Positions 24,380-32,460 of a DNA stretch of 64,000 nt are shown in pieces. This DNA is from Streptomyces sp. SM11 (GTDB lineage: Bacteria; Actinomycetota; Actinomycetes; Streptomycetales; Streptomycetaceae). The translations under genes were made by a program, and so were the position numbers. Every line of letters begins with the position of its first letter. The stretch's first letter is position 1. The notes beneath the pieces are model-generated. The model was not told the DNA's origin. It made no database searches and was given only the letters and a program-made list of their open reading frames with translations. The stretch lies in NCBI RefSeq assembly GCF_002910905.1, contig NZ_NEUE01000293.1:16242-80241 (forward strand). The letters are read 5' to 3'.

Positions 24380-25234
24380 ATGCAGAATTTGCCGACGTTC
24401 GTCCTTGTCCACGGCGCCTTCGCCAACTCGCTCTCCTTCGCACCGCTACAGGCCGAACTCGGCCTGCTCGGGCACCGTTCGGTCGCGGTCGACCTCCCGG
24501 GGCACGGATTCGAGGCGACCTACCCCGCGGCCTACCAAGCTCCCCAGGATCTCGACGCCCTCGCCACGGAGCCGGGGAGCATCAAGGGAGTCACCCTCGC
24601 GGACAACGCCGCCCGTGTGATCGAGGCCCTCGAACGGGCCAAACGGAACGGACCCGCCGTCCTCGTCGGACACAGCCGGGGCGGGGCCACGGTCACCGCG
24701 GTCGGCAACCAGCGGCCCGACCTGGTCGACCGCATCACGTACGTCTCCGCCTGGTGCCCGGTCGACCTGGCCGTCGGCGACTACTAAGCCGAGCCGGAGA
24801 TGGCCGACGTCGACCCGGCCGCCTTCGCTCCGGCCATGGCCGGGAACCCGGCCGAACTGGGTCTGCTCCGGGTCAACTTCCGTACCGCCGAGCCGTCGGC
24901 CCTCGCCGCGTTCCGGCACGCCTTCGCCGCCGACCTGACCGACGACGAGTTCCGGACCTTCCTCAACACCTTCCAGCCCGACGAGAACCTCGACGCCGGT
25001 ACGACCGCCGACCGGGCACAGGCCGCGACCTGGGGACGGATTCCCAGGACCTACGTGCGCCTGGCCGCCGATGCCAGCCTTCCGCTCGCCGTGCAGGACC
25101 GCATGATCCGCGAAGCCGACGCACTCACACCGGACAATCCCTTCGACGTACGGACTCTCGAAGGGAGTCATCTGCACTGGCTCGTCCACCCGAAGCCCGC
25201 CGCCGAGCTGCTCGCCGGCCTCACGGTGAGCTGA
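24380..25234 (+). pseudogene. Alpha/beta-hydrolase gene with in-frame TAA
   Basis: The frame encodes a 284-codon alpha/beta hydrolase: TFVLVHGAFANSLSFAPL (oxyanion region), VAVDLPGHGFEA, nucleophile elbow VLVGHSRGGATV, acid and His near the end (EGSHLHWLVHPKPAAELLAGL). TAA at 24785-24787 interrupts it after codon 135, yet the same frame continues with intact protein-like sequence to 25234. A one-base change of a Tyr codon (TAC/TAT) would explain it. GGAGG precedes ATG 24380. Unless read through, the product would lack the cap and the catalytic His. Confidence 0.85.
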
Positions 25235-25260
25235 CGCACCCGGCCGGCCGGCCACGCCGG

Positions 25261-26175
25261 TCAGAGGTGGAGGCCCGCCACCTCCGCCGCCGACAGCGTG
25301 AGCCCGGCCGCCGCGGCCGAGTCGCGGACGGAGGCCGGCCGGCGGGCGCCCGGGATCGGGATCAGGACCGGCGACTGGGCCAGCTGCCAGGCGAGGCAGA
25401 TCTGCTGCGGGCTGACGCCTCGCGAACGGGCCAGGGCGTGGAACGGCGTGTCCGGTGCGGGTTCGGCGGTTCCCTGGGCGTCGACCGCGCTGCGCGAGAT
25501 CCCGCCGAGCGGGCTCCACGGCAGGAAGGCCAGGCCGAGTCCGGTGCACAGGTCGAGGGTGTCCCGGTTGGACGGGTGCGCCGGGGAGAAGCGGTTCTGC
25601 ACCGAGACCAGGCGGGGCCCGAGTATCTCGTACGCCGTACGGATCTGCTCACGGCCGACGTTGGAGAGGCCGACCGCCCGGATTGTGCCGGCGTCGGCCA
25701 GGTCCCGCAGTGCGCCGACCGACTCGGCGAAGGGGACGGCCGGGTCCGGCTTGTGCAGCTGGTAGAGGCCGATGGCCTCCACGCCGAGCCGGACCGCCGA
25801 TGCCTCGGCCGCACGGCGCAGGTGGCGCGGGTCGCCGTTCACCGTCCACGACCCGTCGCCGGGCCGGCCGCGGCCGGCCTTGGTCGCCACCAGCACCTCC
25901 GCCGAGCCACTCCCGTAGGCGGCCAGCGCCCGGGCGATCAGCCGTTCGTTGTGGCCGAGTTCGCCGGGGTGCCACTGATAGCAGTCGGCGGTGTCGATCA
26001 GCCGTACGCCGGCGTCGAGTGCGGCATGGATCGTGGCGACCGCCTGCTCCTCGTGCGGGCGCCCTTCGACGGAGAGCGGCATAGCGCCGAGGCCGATGGA
26101 TCCCAGCGCCATGCCGCCGATGGTGCGGACGGCGGTGGGCACGGGTGGAGTGGGCGGAGTGGGCGGAATCGTCAT
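25261..26175 (-). CDS. Aldo/keto reductase
   Basis: A 304-aa (alpha/beta)8-barrel NADPH-dependent oxidoreductase. The catalytic tetrad is visible: Asp and Tyr in DTADCYQWHPG (about residues 57-62), Lys in VLVATKAGRG, His in GLYQLHKPDP. NADPH contacts are in VQNRFSPAHP and LIPIPGARRPASVRDSAAA. The N-terminus starts with a Pro/Thr repeat. ATG 26175 overlaps the SDR gene stop (ATGA) and GGAGG lies upstream. The pair is divergent from a LysR gene that probably controls it. Substrate unknown. Confidence 0.9.
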   Translation of the reverse strand: MTIPPTPPTPPVPTAVRTIGGMALGSIGLGAMPLSVEGRPHEEQAVATIHAALDAGVRLIDTADCYQWHPGELGHNERLIARALAAYGSGSAEVLVATKAGRGRPGDGSWTVNGDPRHLRRAAEASAVRLGVEAIGLYQLHKPDPAVPFAESVGALRDLADAGTIRAVGLSNVGREQIRTAYEILGPRLVSVQNRFSPAHPSNRDTLDLCTGLGLAFLPWSPLGGISRSAVDAQGTAEPAPDTPFHALARSRGVSPQQICLAWQLAQSPVLIPIPGARRPASVRDSAAAAGLTLSAAEVAGLHL

Positions 26176-27065
26176 CGCTCTCGGGCCTCCTTGATGACCA
26201 GCGGCAGCCAGTCGGCGACCGACGAGAAGCCGAAGCCGAGCCGGGATGCCCGGTCGGTGTCCATGGCGTAGCAGCGGTCGAAGGAGAACGGGGAGAGAAG
26301 CGCGCCCGGCCCGTCGGTCAGCCTCGGCTCCACTTCGATCGCCGCGCCGATCGCCGTACACAACTCCCGTGCGTCTAGAGTTCCGCGGGAGGCCGCGTTG
26401 ACGGGTCCGGTGAAGTCCGCCGCCGCGGCCCATGCCAGGAAGCGGGCGACCTCCGGCTCGTGGACGAATGACGCGGGCTGCGGTGCGGGGTGGACCACCA
26501 CCGGCAGGCCCTGCTCGATCCGTTCCACGTAGTGCGCGAGCCGCCCGGTGAAGTCGGCGCCGCCGAGGACGTGCGCCGTACGGACCACAGCGACGTCGAA
26601 CGGCGCCTCCCGCGTGAGCAGTGCCTCCGCCTGGCGCTTGCCCTCGCCGTAGTGGTCCTCCAGGAACCGTCCTTTCGCCCACGGCAGTTCCAGGTCGAAC
26701 GACCCGGCCGACGGGTCGACCGCCTCCTCCGGGACGGCCGGTCCGCCCGGCCGGCCGAGTTCGGCGTAGACCTCGACCGTGGAGGTCAGCACATAGCGCC
26801 GGGTGCGGCCGGCGAAGACCCGGGCGGCGACGGCCGCCTGGAGCGGCGTGTAGCAGACCTGGTCGATCACGACGTCGAAGCGCCGGCCCCCGAGCGCCGC
26901 ACGCAACGCGGCCTCGTCGTCGCGGTCGGCGAGCAGATGGGTCACGCCGTGCGGTGCGGGCGCCGACCCCCGGTTCACGACGGTCACCGCCGCCCCCGAG
27001 GCCCGCAGTTCCCCGATCAGCCGGCGCCCGAAGTGACGGCTTCCTCCGATCACGCACACGTCCAT
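26172..27065 (-). CDS. NAD(P)-dependent epimerase/dehydratase (extended SDR)
   Basis: A 297-aa extended SDR. The nucleotide-binding loop is GGSRHFGRRL (residues ~7-16), followed by DVVIDQVCYTPLQ, catalytic Ser region YVLTSTVEVYAE, and Tyr-x3-Lys as YGEGKRQAEALL. The C-terminal part (SFVHEPEVARFLAWAA, DWLPLVIKEARE) is typical for NAD-dependent sugar epimerase-like proteins. ATG 27065 follows AAAGGGG. It is the first gene of a two-gene operon with the aldo/keto reductase, opposite to LysR. Confidence 0.85.
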   Translation of the reverse strand: MDVCVIGGSRHFGRRLIGELRASGAAVTVVNRGSAPAPHGVTHLLADRDDEAALRAALGGRRFDVVIDQVCYTPLQAAVAARVFAGRTRRYVLTSTVEVYAELGRPGGPAVPEEAVDPSAGSFDLELPWAKGRFLEDHYGEGKRQAEALLTREAPFDVAVVRTAHVLGGADFTGRLAHYVERIEQGLPVVVHPAPQPASFVHEPEVARFLAWAAAADFTGPVNAASRGTLDARELCTAIGAAIEVEPRLTDGPGALLSPFSFDRCYAMDTDRASRLGFGFSSVADWLPLVIKEARER

Positions 27066-27203
27066 GCCGCGGCCCCTTTCCCGTACGTCGTCCCGCGTCG
27101 CCCTGTGTGGTCCCGCGTCGTCCTGCGCCATCGGTGTTCAGTCTGCTCAGACCCGGTCAACGGCGGTAGTATCGATCAGGGCACCACATCATTAGGAGAA
27201 CTG

Positions 27204-28139
27204 TTGATCGATGTTCAGCGGCTGGCCGTCCTGCGCGAGGTCGCCCGTCACGGCAGCTTCAATCGGGCCGCCCTCGCGCTGCACTGCACGCCCTCGGCCG
27301 TCTCGCAGCAGATCGCCGCGCTGGAGCGCGGCCTCGGCGCGCCCGCGGTCGAACGTTCCACCCGGGGCGTCACGTTGACAGACGCGGGCCGCCTGCTGGT
27401 GGAGGCGGCGGACTCGATCGCCGCCGAACTGTCCGACACCCAGCGGCGCATCGATCGGCTGGCCGCCGAGCGGATCGCGCTCACCGTCGCCACCTTCGCC
27501 AGCGGCGGCCGCAGGCTGCTGCCCACCGCGCTCTCCGGGTTCGTCGTCGATCACCCCGAGGTGGAGCTGACGATCCTGGAGGCAGAACCGGAGGAGAGCC
27601 TTCCCTACGTCCGCGAGGGGCGGGCCGATGTCGCCCTCGCCTACCACTTCGACGGCCCGCCGCCCGCCCGGCCCGGCGACCGGTCCGGCCTGGACTGGAC
27701 GGCCCTCGGAGTGGACCCGCTGCGGGTCGTCCTGCCGCGCGGTCACCCTGCCGCGGCGCGCTACCTGGACCGCCCGGATCCGCCGCATCTGGCCGAACTC
27801 GCCGAACAGCGCTGGATCCTGGGCTGCCGGAAGTCGGCCGACCAGCTCGCCGGCCACGCCGAACTGGTCGGCGTCGAACTGCGGATCTCGTGCACGGCGA
27901 CGGATTACGACTTCGCCCAGTCGCTCGTCCGCGCCGGCGTCGGCATCGCGTTGATTCCCGAGATCGGCCTGACCCGGGACCCGGAGCTGGTCGACTTCCC
28001 GCTGGCCGAGCCGAGCCCGCGCCGCCATCTGGGCCTGGCCCTCTCCCGCCGCCGTCGCGGCACCGGCGGCCGCCTGGCCGAGAAGCTGGCGTCCCGAATC
28101 CTCGGCCGGGCACAGGGGCCGGCCGGACTCGCACGGTAG
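27204..28139 (+). CDS. LysR-family transcriptional regulator
   Basis: A 311-aa LysR regulator: winged helix VQRLAVLREVARHGSFNRAALALHCTPSAVSQQIAALERGL at residues ~4-45, then a substrate-binding domain (LTVATFASGGRRLLPTAL ... VGIALIPEIGL). Start TTG 27204 has AGGAG five bases upstream; there is no ATG alternative nearby. It is divergent from the SDR-AKR operon with a 138-bp intergenic region, the classic arrangement for a LysR regulating its neighbour. Confidence 0.9.
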   Translation: MIDVQRLAVLREVARHGSFNRAALALHCTPSAVSQQIAALERGLGAPAVERSTRGVTLTDAGRLLVEAADSIAAELSDTQRRIDRLAAERIALTVATFASGGRRLLPTALSGFVVDHPEVELTILEAEPEESLPYVREGRADVALAYHFDGPPPARPGDRSGLDWTALGVDPLRVVLPRGHPAAARYLDRPDPPHLAELAEQRWILGCRKSADQLAGHAELVGVELRISCTATDYDFAQSLVRAGVGIALIPEIGLTRDPELVDFPLAEPSPRRHLGLALSRRRRGTGGRLAEKLASRILGRAQGPAGLAR

Positions 28140-28169
28140 GGCGGGGCGCGTCCGCGCCGTACGAGGCGA

Positions 28170-28473
28170 CGCCAGAACTCGCCTCGGGCCCCTTCAACAC
28201 GACCCAGCAGATCGGCACGGCCCTCGGCGTGGCCGTCCTGTCGACCCTGGCCGCCGGCCGGACCGAGGCGCTCGACGCCGCCGGACTCTCCTCGGCCGAG
28301 GCGCTGACCGGGGCTACCGGTCGGCGTTCACCGTCGACGCGGGGCTTCTCGTCACAGCCTCCGTCGTCGCGGCCCTGCTACTCCGGCCGGGGCGCACCAG
28401 CGGGACGTCCACGCGCACAACGCCGGTAACCGGAGCGTGCTTTGGGCCCCGCCGTGGGCCCGTGGGCCCCTGA
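28170..28473 (+). pseudogene. C-terminal remnant of an MFS drug-efflux transporter
   Basis: ASGPFNTTQQIGTALGVAVLSTLAAGRTEAL in one frame continues, after a shift near 28310, as YRSAFTVDAGLLVTASVVAALLLRPG in another. Both match the last two helices of EmrB/QacA-type 14-TM transporters. The rest of the gene is absent. A tandem CCCACTCAGCCCGCTCATC-like repeat lies at 28528-28568 before the next gene. Confidence 0.75.
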
Positions 28474-28598
28474 CAGGACGGCCGGACGGACCTACTGTCT
28501 ATGCGGGTAGATCCTCGTATCCCGCTCGGCCCACTCAGCCCGCTCATCCCACTCAGCCCGCTCATCCCGCGCGCTCGACCCGCTTCGAGGGAGACATC

Positions 28599-29627
28599 AT
28601 GTGCCGATCCTGTGCAACCACCACCGCGCCAGCCGACACGCCCGTGGCCGCGGAGGGCCCGATCCAGGGACTGTCCCGTCGGGGGCTGCTGGCCGGCCTG
28701 GGCCTGGGCGTGCTCGCCGTGAACCTGTCGGCCGGAGCCTCCACGGCCGCGGCGTCAACAGCAGCTGAAGCTGAAACGAAAACAGCGACGACAGCGGCAG
28801 CGGCAGCGGCCAAGAACGGGGCATGGGCCAATCCCGCCCGCGGGCGGTTCCCGGCCGGCGGCCACTACGGCGCGCCCAGAGGCGGCGCGTCCCACGCCGG
28901 TCAGGACGTCAGCAACTCCACGGGTACCGCGGTCTACGCCGCGGCCGCGGGCACGGTCGTACGCCGGTCGTGGGGAGGAGGGCTGCCGGGCCGGACCGGC
29001 AACGCCCTGGTGATCGCGCACGGCAACAACCAGTACACCTATTACGGGCACCTCAACGCCTACCGGGTCACGCTCAACGCCAGGGTCTCGGCCGGGCAGC
29101 GCATCGCCGACATGGGCGCCACCGGCAATGTGACCGGCCCGCACCTGCACTTCGAGACCCACTCGGGACGCCTCGGCGCCACGGTGAACCCCGTCGGCTT
29201 CCTGGCCGCCCGGGGTGTGGACCTGGCCGGCGGCTGGTCGAGGATCGACCCTGGCGCGAGCGGCGCCACGGTCGTCGTGATCCAGCACCTGATGAACCGG
29301 CGCGGCCACGGGCTGGTCGCCGACGGGCAGTACGGTTCCGTATCGGTCGAGGCGGTCAAGCGGTTCCAGCGCTCCAAGGGGCTGGCGGCCGACGGCCAGG
29401 TCGGCCCGGCCACCTGGCCGGTGCTCGTCCACACCCTGCGGCAGGGTGCCGGCGGGTCCCACGTCCGAGCCCTGCAGACCGCGCTGAACAGGCGCAGCGC
29501 CCGGCTGACGGTCGACGGCGGATTCGGTTCCGTCACCACCAATGCCGTACGCGCCTACCAGAGCGTCAACCGCCTGGTGGTCGACGGCGTGGCGGGCCCG
29601 GTGACCTGGCGGGCGCTGACCGGCTGA
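28599..29627 (+). CDS. M23 metallopeptidase with two C-terminal peptidoglycan-binding domains
   Basis: A 342-aa exported protein. SRRGLLAGLGLGVLAVNLSA (residues ~26-45) is a twin-arginine-type signal. The M23 domain has its zinc ligands in SHAGQDVSN (His and Asp) and GPHLHFETH (HxH). Two PG_binding_1 modules follow (VVIQHLMNRRGHGLVADGQYG and VRALQTALNRRSARLTVDGGFG, each ending in GP-TW). It should be a cell-wall endopeptidase that anchors itself to peptidoglycan. A GAGGGAG site precedes ATG 28599. Confidence 0.9.
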   Translation: MCRSCATTTAPADTPVAAEGPIQGLSRRGLLAGLGLGVLAVNLSAGASTAAASTAAEAETKTATTAAAAAAKNGAWANPARGRFPAGGHYGAPRGGASHAGQDVSNSTGTAVYAAAAGTVVRRSWGGGLPGRTGNALVIAHGNNQYTYYGHLNAYRVTLNARVSAGQRIADMGATGNVTGPHLHFETHSGRLGATVNPVGFLAARGVDLAGGWSRIDPGASGATVVVIQHLMNRRGHGLVADGQYGSVSVEAVKRFQRSKGLAADGQVGPATWPVLVHTLRQGAGGSHVRALQTALNRRSARLTVDGGFGSVTTNAVRAYQSVNRLVVDGVAGPVTWRALTG

Positions 29628-29692
29628 CCGTCTCCGAGTGTGGGACGCACGGTGCCGCGTGACACCCCGCGGGCCGCCCGAAAGGGGTGGCT

Positions 29693-29736
29693 GTGGTCGA
29701 CCATGAACGGTCCGGCGGCCGTTCATGGTCGACCAC
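29693..29736. terminator. Terminator after the M23 peptidase gene
   Basis: GTGGTCGACCATGAACGG and its exact complement (18-bp arms) surround an 8-nt loop, 66 bp after the stop codon. It also lies 75 bp before the HAD gene. Confidence 0.75.
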
Positions 29737-29810
29737 GCATCGCATCACCGCACCACCACACCACTGCAACGCCACAGCGCCGCCCCTAGAGCCGCCGTAG
29801 GAGACCAGCC

Positions 29811-30497
29811 ATGAGCACGCGATACGCCCCTGCCCCGGGCGACGACCGCACCCCCGCACCGGCCCCCGCCGGCCGCGCCTTCGACGCCGTGCTCTGCGAC
29901 CTCGACAACGTCGTCCGCTTCTACGACACCGCCCCGCTCGCCGCCCTGGAACGGGCCGCCGGGCTGCCGGAGGGCACCACGACGGAGGTCGCCTACGCGC
30001 CCGAGATCGATCTCCCGCTGCTCCTGGGCCGGATCACCCCGGACGCCTGGGTGGAGTCCATAGCCGCGGGGCTCACGGAGCGGGTGGGCGTGGTCCGGGC
30101 CCGCGAACTGGGCCGGGCCCTCGCGGACGCGCCGTTCCGGGCCGACGAGGAGGTGGTGTCCCTGCTGCGCCGGGCGAGGACTCACGTCCCCCTGGTGCTC
30201 GTCACCAACGCGACCCTCCAACTGGACGCCGACCTGGCCCTGCTGGACCTGAGCGACCTGGCCGACGCGGTCGTGAGCAGTGCACTGGAGCAGCTGGCCA
30301 AGCCCGACCTGGCCATCTACCGCATCGCGGCCGACCGGGCGGGCGTACCGCCAGCCCGGTGCCTGTTCGTGGACGACCGGCAGGAGAACGTCGACGCGGC
30401 CGCCGCCCTCGGCATGACCGGCGTTGTCTACCGCGAACCGGCCGACTTGCGGAAGGCGTTGGGGCCGTGCGCGGAGTACGCCGGGGCGCGCCGGTGA
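29811..30497 (+). CDS. HAD-superfamily hydrolase (IA-like)
   Basis: A 228-aa HAD phosphatase-like protein. Motif I is VLCDLDNVV (nucleophile and acid Asp), motif II VTNATLQL, motif III Lys in AKPDLAIY, motif IV FVDDRQENVDAAAALGM. The helical cap lies between motifs I and II. TAGGAG precedes ATG 29811. Substrate unknown. Confidence 0.88.
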   Translation: MSTRYAPAPGDDRTPAPAPAGRAFDAVLCDLDNVVRFYDTAPLAALERAAGLPEGTTTEVAYAPEIDLPLLLGRITPDAWVESIAAGLTERVGVVRARELGRALADAPFRADEEVVSLLRRARTHVPLVLVTNATLQLDADLALLDLSDLADAVVSSALEQLAKPDLAIYRIAADRAGVPPARCLFVDDRQENVDAAAALGMTGVVYREPADLRKALGPCAEYAGARR

Positions 30498-30522
30498 CGG
30501 GCGCCGCCCCCCATAATCCCCC

Positions 30523-31245
30523 TCAGCGACGCGGCTGAGGCTCCAGCCCCGCCCGCAGCTGGGCGAACGCCTGTTCGGCCGCCTGCACCGCGCCCGGGTA
30601 GACCCGGTCCGCGCTCTCCCCCGCGTCGATCCGCCGCCAGTTGTCCAGGGCCAGGATGCGCAGGACGGCGATGATCTGCCCGGCCGCGAGCCGTTCGGGC
30701 GGGCCGCCGCCGAGGGCGCGGGCGAGGGCCGTCTCGGAGCGGCCCTGGTAGGCGTACATGCGGGCCACCAACGACGGCGTTCCGTACAACAGACGCAGGA
30801 ACGCCAGCACTTCGGGCGCGTCGCACAGGCCGGTCACCGGGTCGCGGCGGTCGAGGCCGTCGAGGAAGTGGCGGCGCAGGGCGTCCAGCGGGCTGTCGGC
30901 GGGAGGACGTCCGGCGACCACCCGGGCGGGCTCGTCCTCGTGGTCGGCGAACCGGTGCAGCACCAGGTCCTCCTTGGCGGGGAAGTACCGGAACAGCGTC
31001 GGCTTGGAGATGTCCGCCGCGGCCGCCACCTCCGCCACGGACACCTTGTCGAAGCCGCGCTCCAGGAACATCGCGATGGCCGCCTCGGAGACCGCCTGGT
31101 AGGTCAGCTGCTTCTTGCGCTCCCGCAGACCGCCCGGCGCCGGGGCCCGGGGGCGCTGCCGTGCGTGACCGGCGGTCTGCCCGTCATCGCCGTTCCCGGG
31201 GTCATTCTCGGTCGTGCTCCCGGCCTTCTCTCCGCTCATGACCAT
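30523..31245 (-). CDS. TetR-family transcriptional regulator
   Basis: A ~240-aa regulator. After a Gly/Pro-rich N-terminal tail, residues ~50-100 form a TetR HTH (AVSEAAIAMFLERGFDKVSVAEVAAAADISKPTLFRYFPAKEDLV). A TetR_C helical domain follows, ending in DNWRRIDAGESADRVYPGAVQAAEQAF. Several ATG codons are possible; 31245 is preferred for AAGGG ten bases upstream, 31239 is also possible. It lies beside a second, truncated tetR and an orphaned ABC permease. Confidence 0.85.
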   Translation of the reverse strand: MVMSGEKAGSTTENDPGNGDDGQTAGHARQRPRAPAPGGLRERKKQLTYQAVSEAAIAMFLERGFDKVSVAEVAAAADISKPTLFRYFPAKEDLVLHRFADHEDEPARVVAGRPPADSPLDALRRHFLDGLDRRDPVTGLCDAPEVLAFLRLLYGTPSLVARMYAYQGRSETALARALGGGPPERLAAGQIIAVLRILALDNWRRIDAGESADRVYPGAVQAAEQAFAQLRAGLEPQPRR

Positions 31246-31280
31246 GAAGCGTACGCCCTTGACCTCAAGCGGACTTGACG

Positions 31281-31391
31281 TCATCCCCCGGAGTGGGAGC
31301 CGTCGGCCGTCTTCCGGATCAGCACCTCCACCCCGTCCAGCAGCACGCCCAGGCCGAAGGTGAACTCGTACTCCGGGTCGTCCGGCCCGCT
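31281..31391 (-). pseudogene. C-terminal remnant of a second TetR regulator
   Basis: PEYEFTFGLGVLLDGVEVLIRK followed by a short tail and TGA (31283-31281) is the typical end of TetR regulators with a TetR_C_1-type domain. The protein-like frame stops near 31391, where plus-strand ABC-transporter coding sequence begins soon after. The HTH part is gone. Confidence 0.7.
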
Positions 31392-31420
31392 CTCGCCGGC
31401 CGGGCCGTCCACCACTCCCC

Positions 31421-31607
31421 CGGGACCCTGACGCTCGGCCTCCCCACCGACGGCTCGGCGTCCCAGGTGCGTGCCCTGCTCGACGAGATCGACCCGACCG
31501 GCCGGGAGATCGACCGCTTCAGCCTGCACAGCGCGACCCTCGACGACGTCTTCCTGGACCTGACCTCGAAGACGCCCACGACCCCGGAGGCATCCGCCCA
31601 TGTCTGA
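31421..31607 (+). pseudogene. C-terminal remnant of a DrrA-type ABC transporter ATPase
   Basis: LTLGLPTDGSASQVRALLDEIDPTGREID and FSLHSATLDDVFLDLTSK are the C-terminal regulatory part of daunorubicin-resistance-type ATPases. Walker A, signature and Walker B motifs are all missing. The stop TGA (31605-31607) overlaps the permease start, as in intact operons. Confidence 0.8.
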
Positions 31608-32436
31608 CACCGCCGTTCGGCACAGGACCCCGGCCCGGCAGACCGGCGGGGCCGCGAAGCGCCCGGGCTCCGGGCCCGGTCCGCTCACCCACACCACGGT
31701 CATGGCCGTCCGGGCCCTGCGCATCAGCAGCCGCAACACCGACGCGCTGATCACGTCCCTGGCCCTGCCGATCATGCTGATGCTGATCTTCGTCTACTTC
31801 TTCGGCGGCGCGATCGACACCGGGACGGACTACGACTCGTACGTCATGTACGTCGTCCCGGGCGTGCTGCTCCTGTCCGCCGGGTTCGGCGCCGCGACCA
31901 CCGCCACCGCCGTCAGCGAGGACATGAAGGGCGGCATCATCGACCGCTTCCGCTCCCTGGACGTGGGCGGTACGCCGGTGCTCGCCGGACATGTGGCGGC
32001 CAGCACCGTCCGCAATCTCTGCGCCACCGCCCTGGTCTTCGGCGTCGCGCTGCTGATCGGTTTCCGCCCCGCCGCCACCTGGAGCGGCTGGCTCCTGGTG
32101 GCTGTCGTGCTGGTGGCCTACATCGTGGCCCTGTCCTGGATCTCGGCGGCGATCGGCCTGCTGGCCCGGACTCCGGAGGCGGCGAGCGGCTTCACGTTCT
32201 TCATGTCGTTCCTGCCCTACCCGAGCAGCGCGTTCGTCCCGACCGAGAAGATGCCGGACTGGCTGCACGGCTTCACCGACCACCAGCCGATCACCCCGGC
32301 CATCGAGTCCCTGCGCGGGCTGCTGCTCGGCCAGGAGGTGGGCAACACCCCCTGGACCGCGCTCGCCTGGGCCGCCGGGCTGCTCGCCGTGGCGATCGCC
32401 ACCTCGGGGACGCTGTTCCGGATCCGGACACGCTGA
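31600..32436 (+). CDS. ABC-2 type permease (DrrB-like), orphaned
   Basis: A 278-aa membrane protein with six hydrophobic segments (ALITSLALPIMLMLIFVYFFGG, VMYVVPGVLLLSAGFGAAT, LVFGVALLIGF, LLVAVVLVAYIVALSWISAAIGLLA, and others) and the ABC-2 motif region RFRSLDVGGTPVLAGHVAA. It would export a drug or lipid with a DrrA ATPase. The ATPase gene directly upstream is truncated and its promoter is lost, so the permease may be silent or depend on another ATPase. Confidence 0.85.
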   Translation: MSDTAVRHRTPARQTGGAAKRPGSGPGPLTHTTVMAVRALRISSRNTDALITSLALPIMLMLIFVYFFGGAIDTGTDYDSYVMYVVPGVLLLSAGFGAATTATAVSEDMKGGIIDRFRSLDVGGTPVLAGHVAASTVRNLCATALVFGVALLIGFRPAATWSGWLLVAVVLVAYIVALSWISAAIGLLARTPEAASGFTFFMSFLPYPSSAFVPTEKMPDWLHGFTDHQPITPAIESLRGLLLGQEVGNTPWTALAWAAGLLAVAIATSGTLFRIRTR

Positions 32437-32460
32437 CCCGAACCCACCGGCGGGCGGGAC

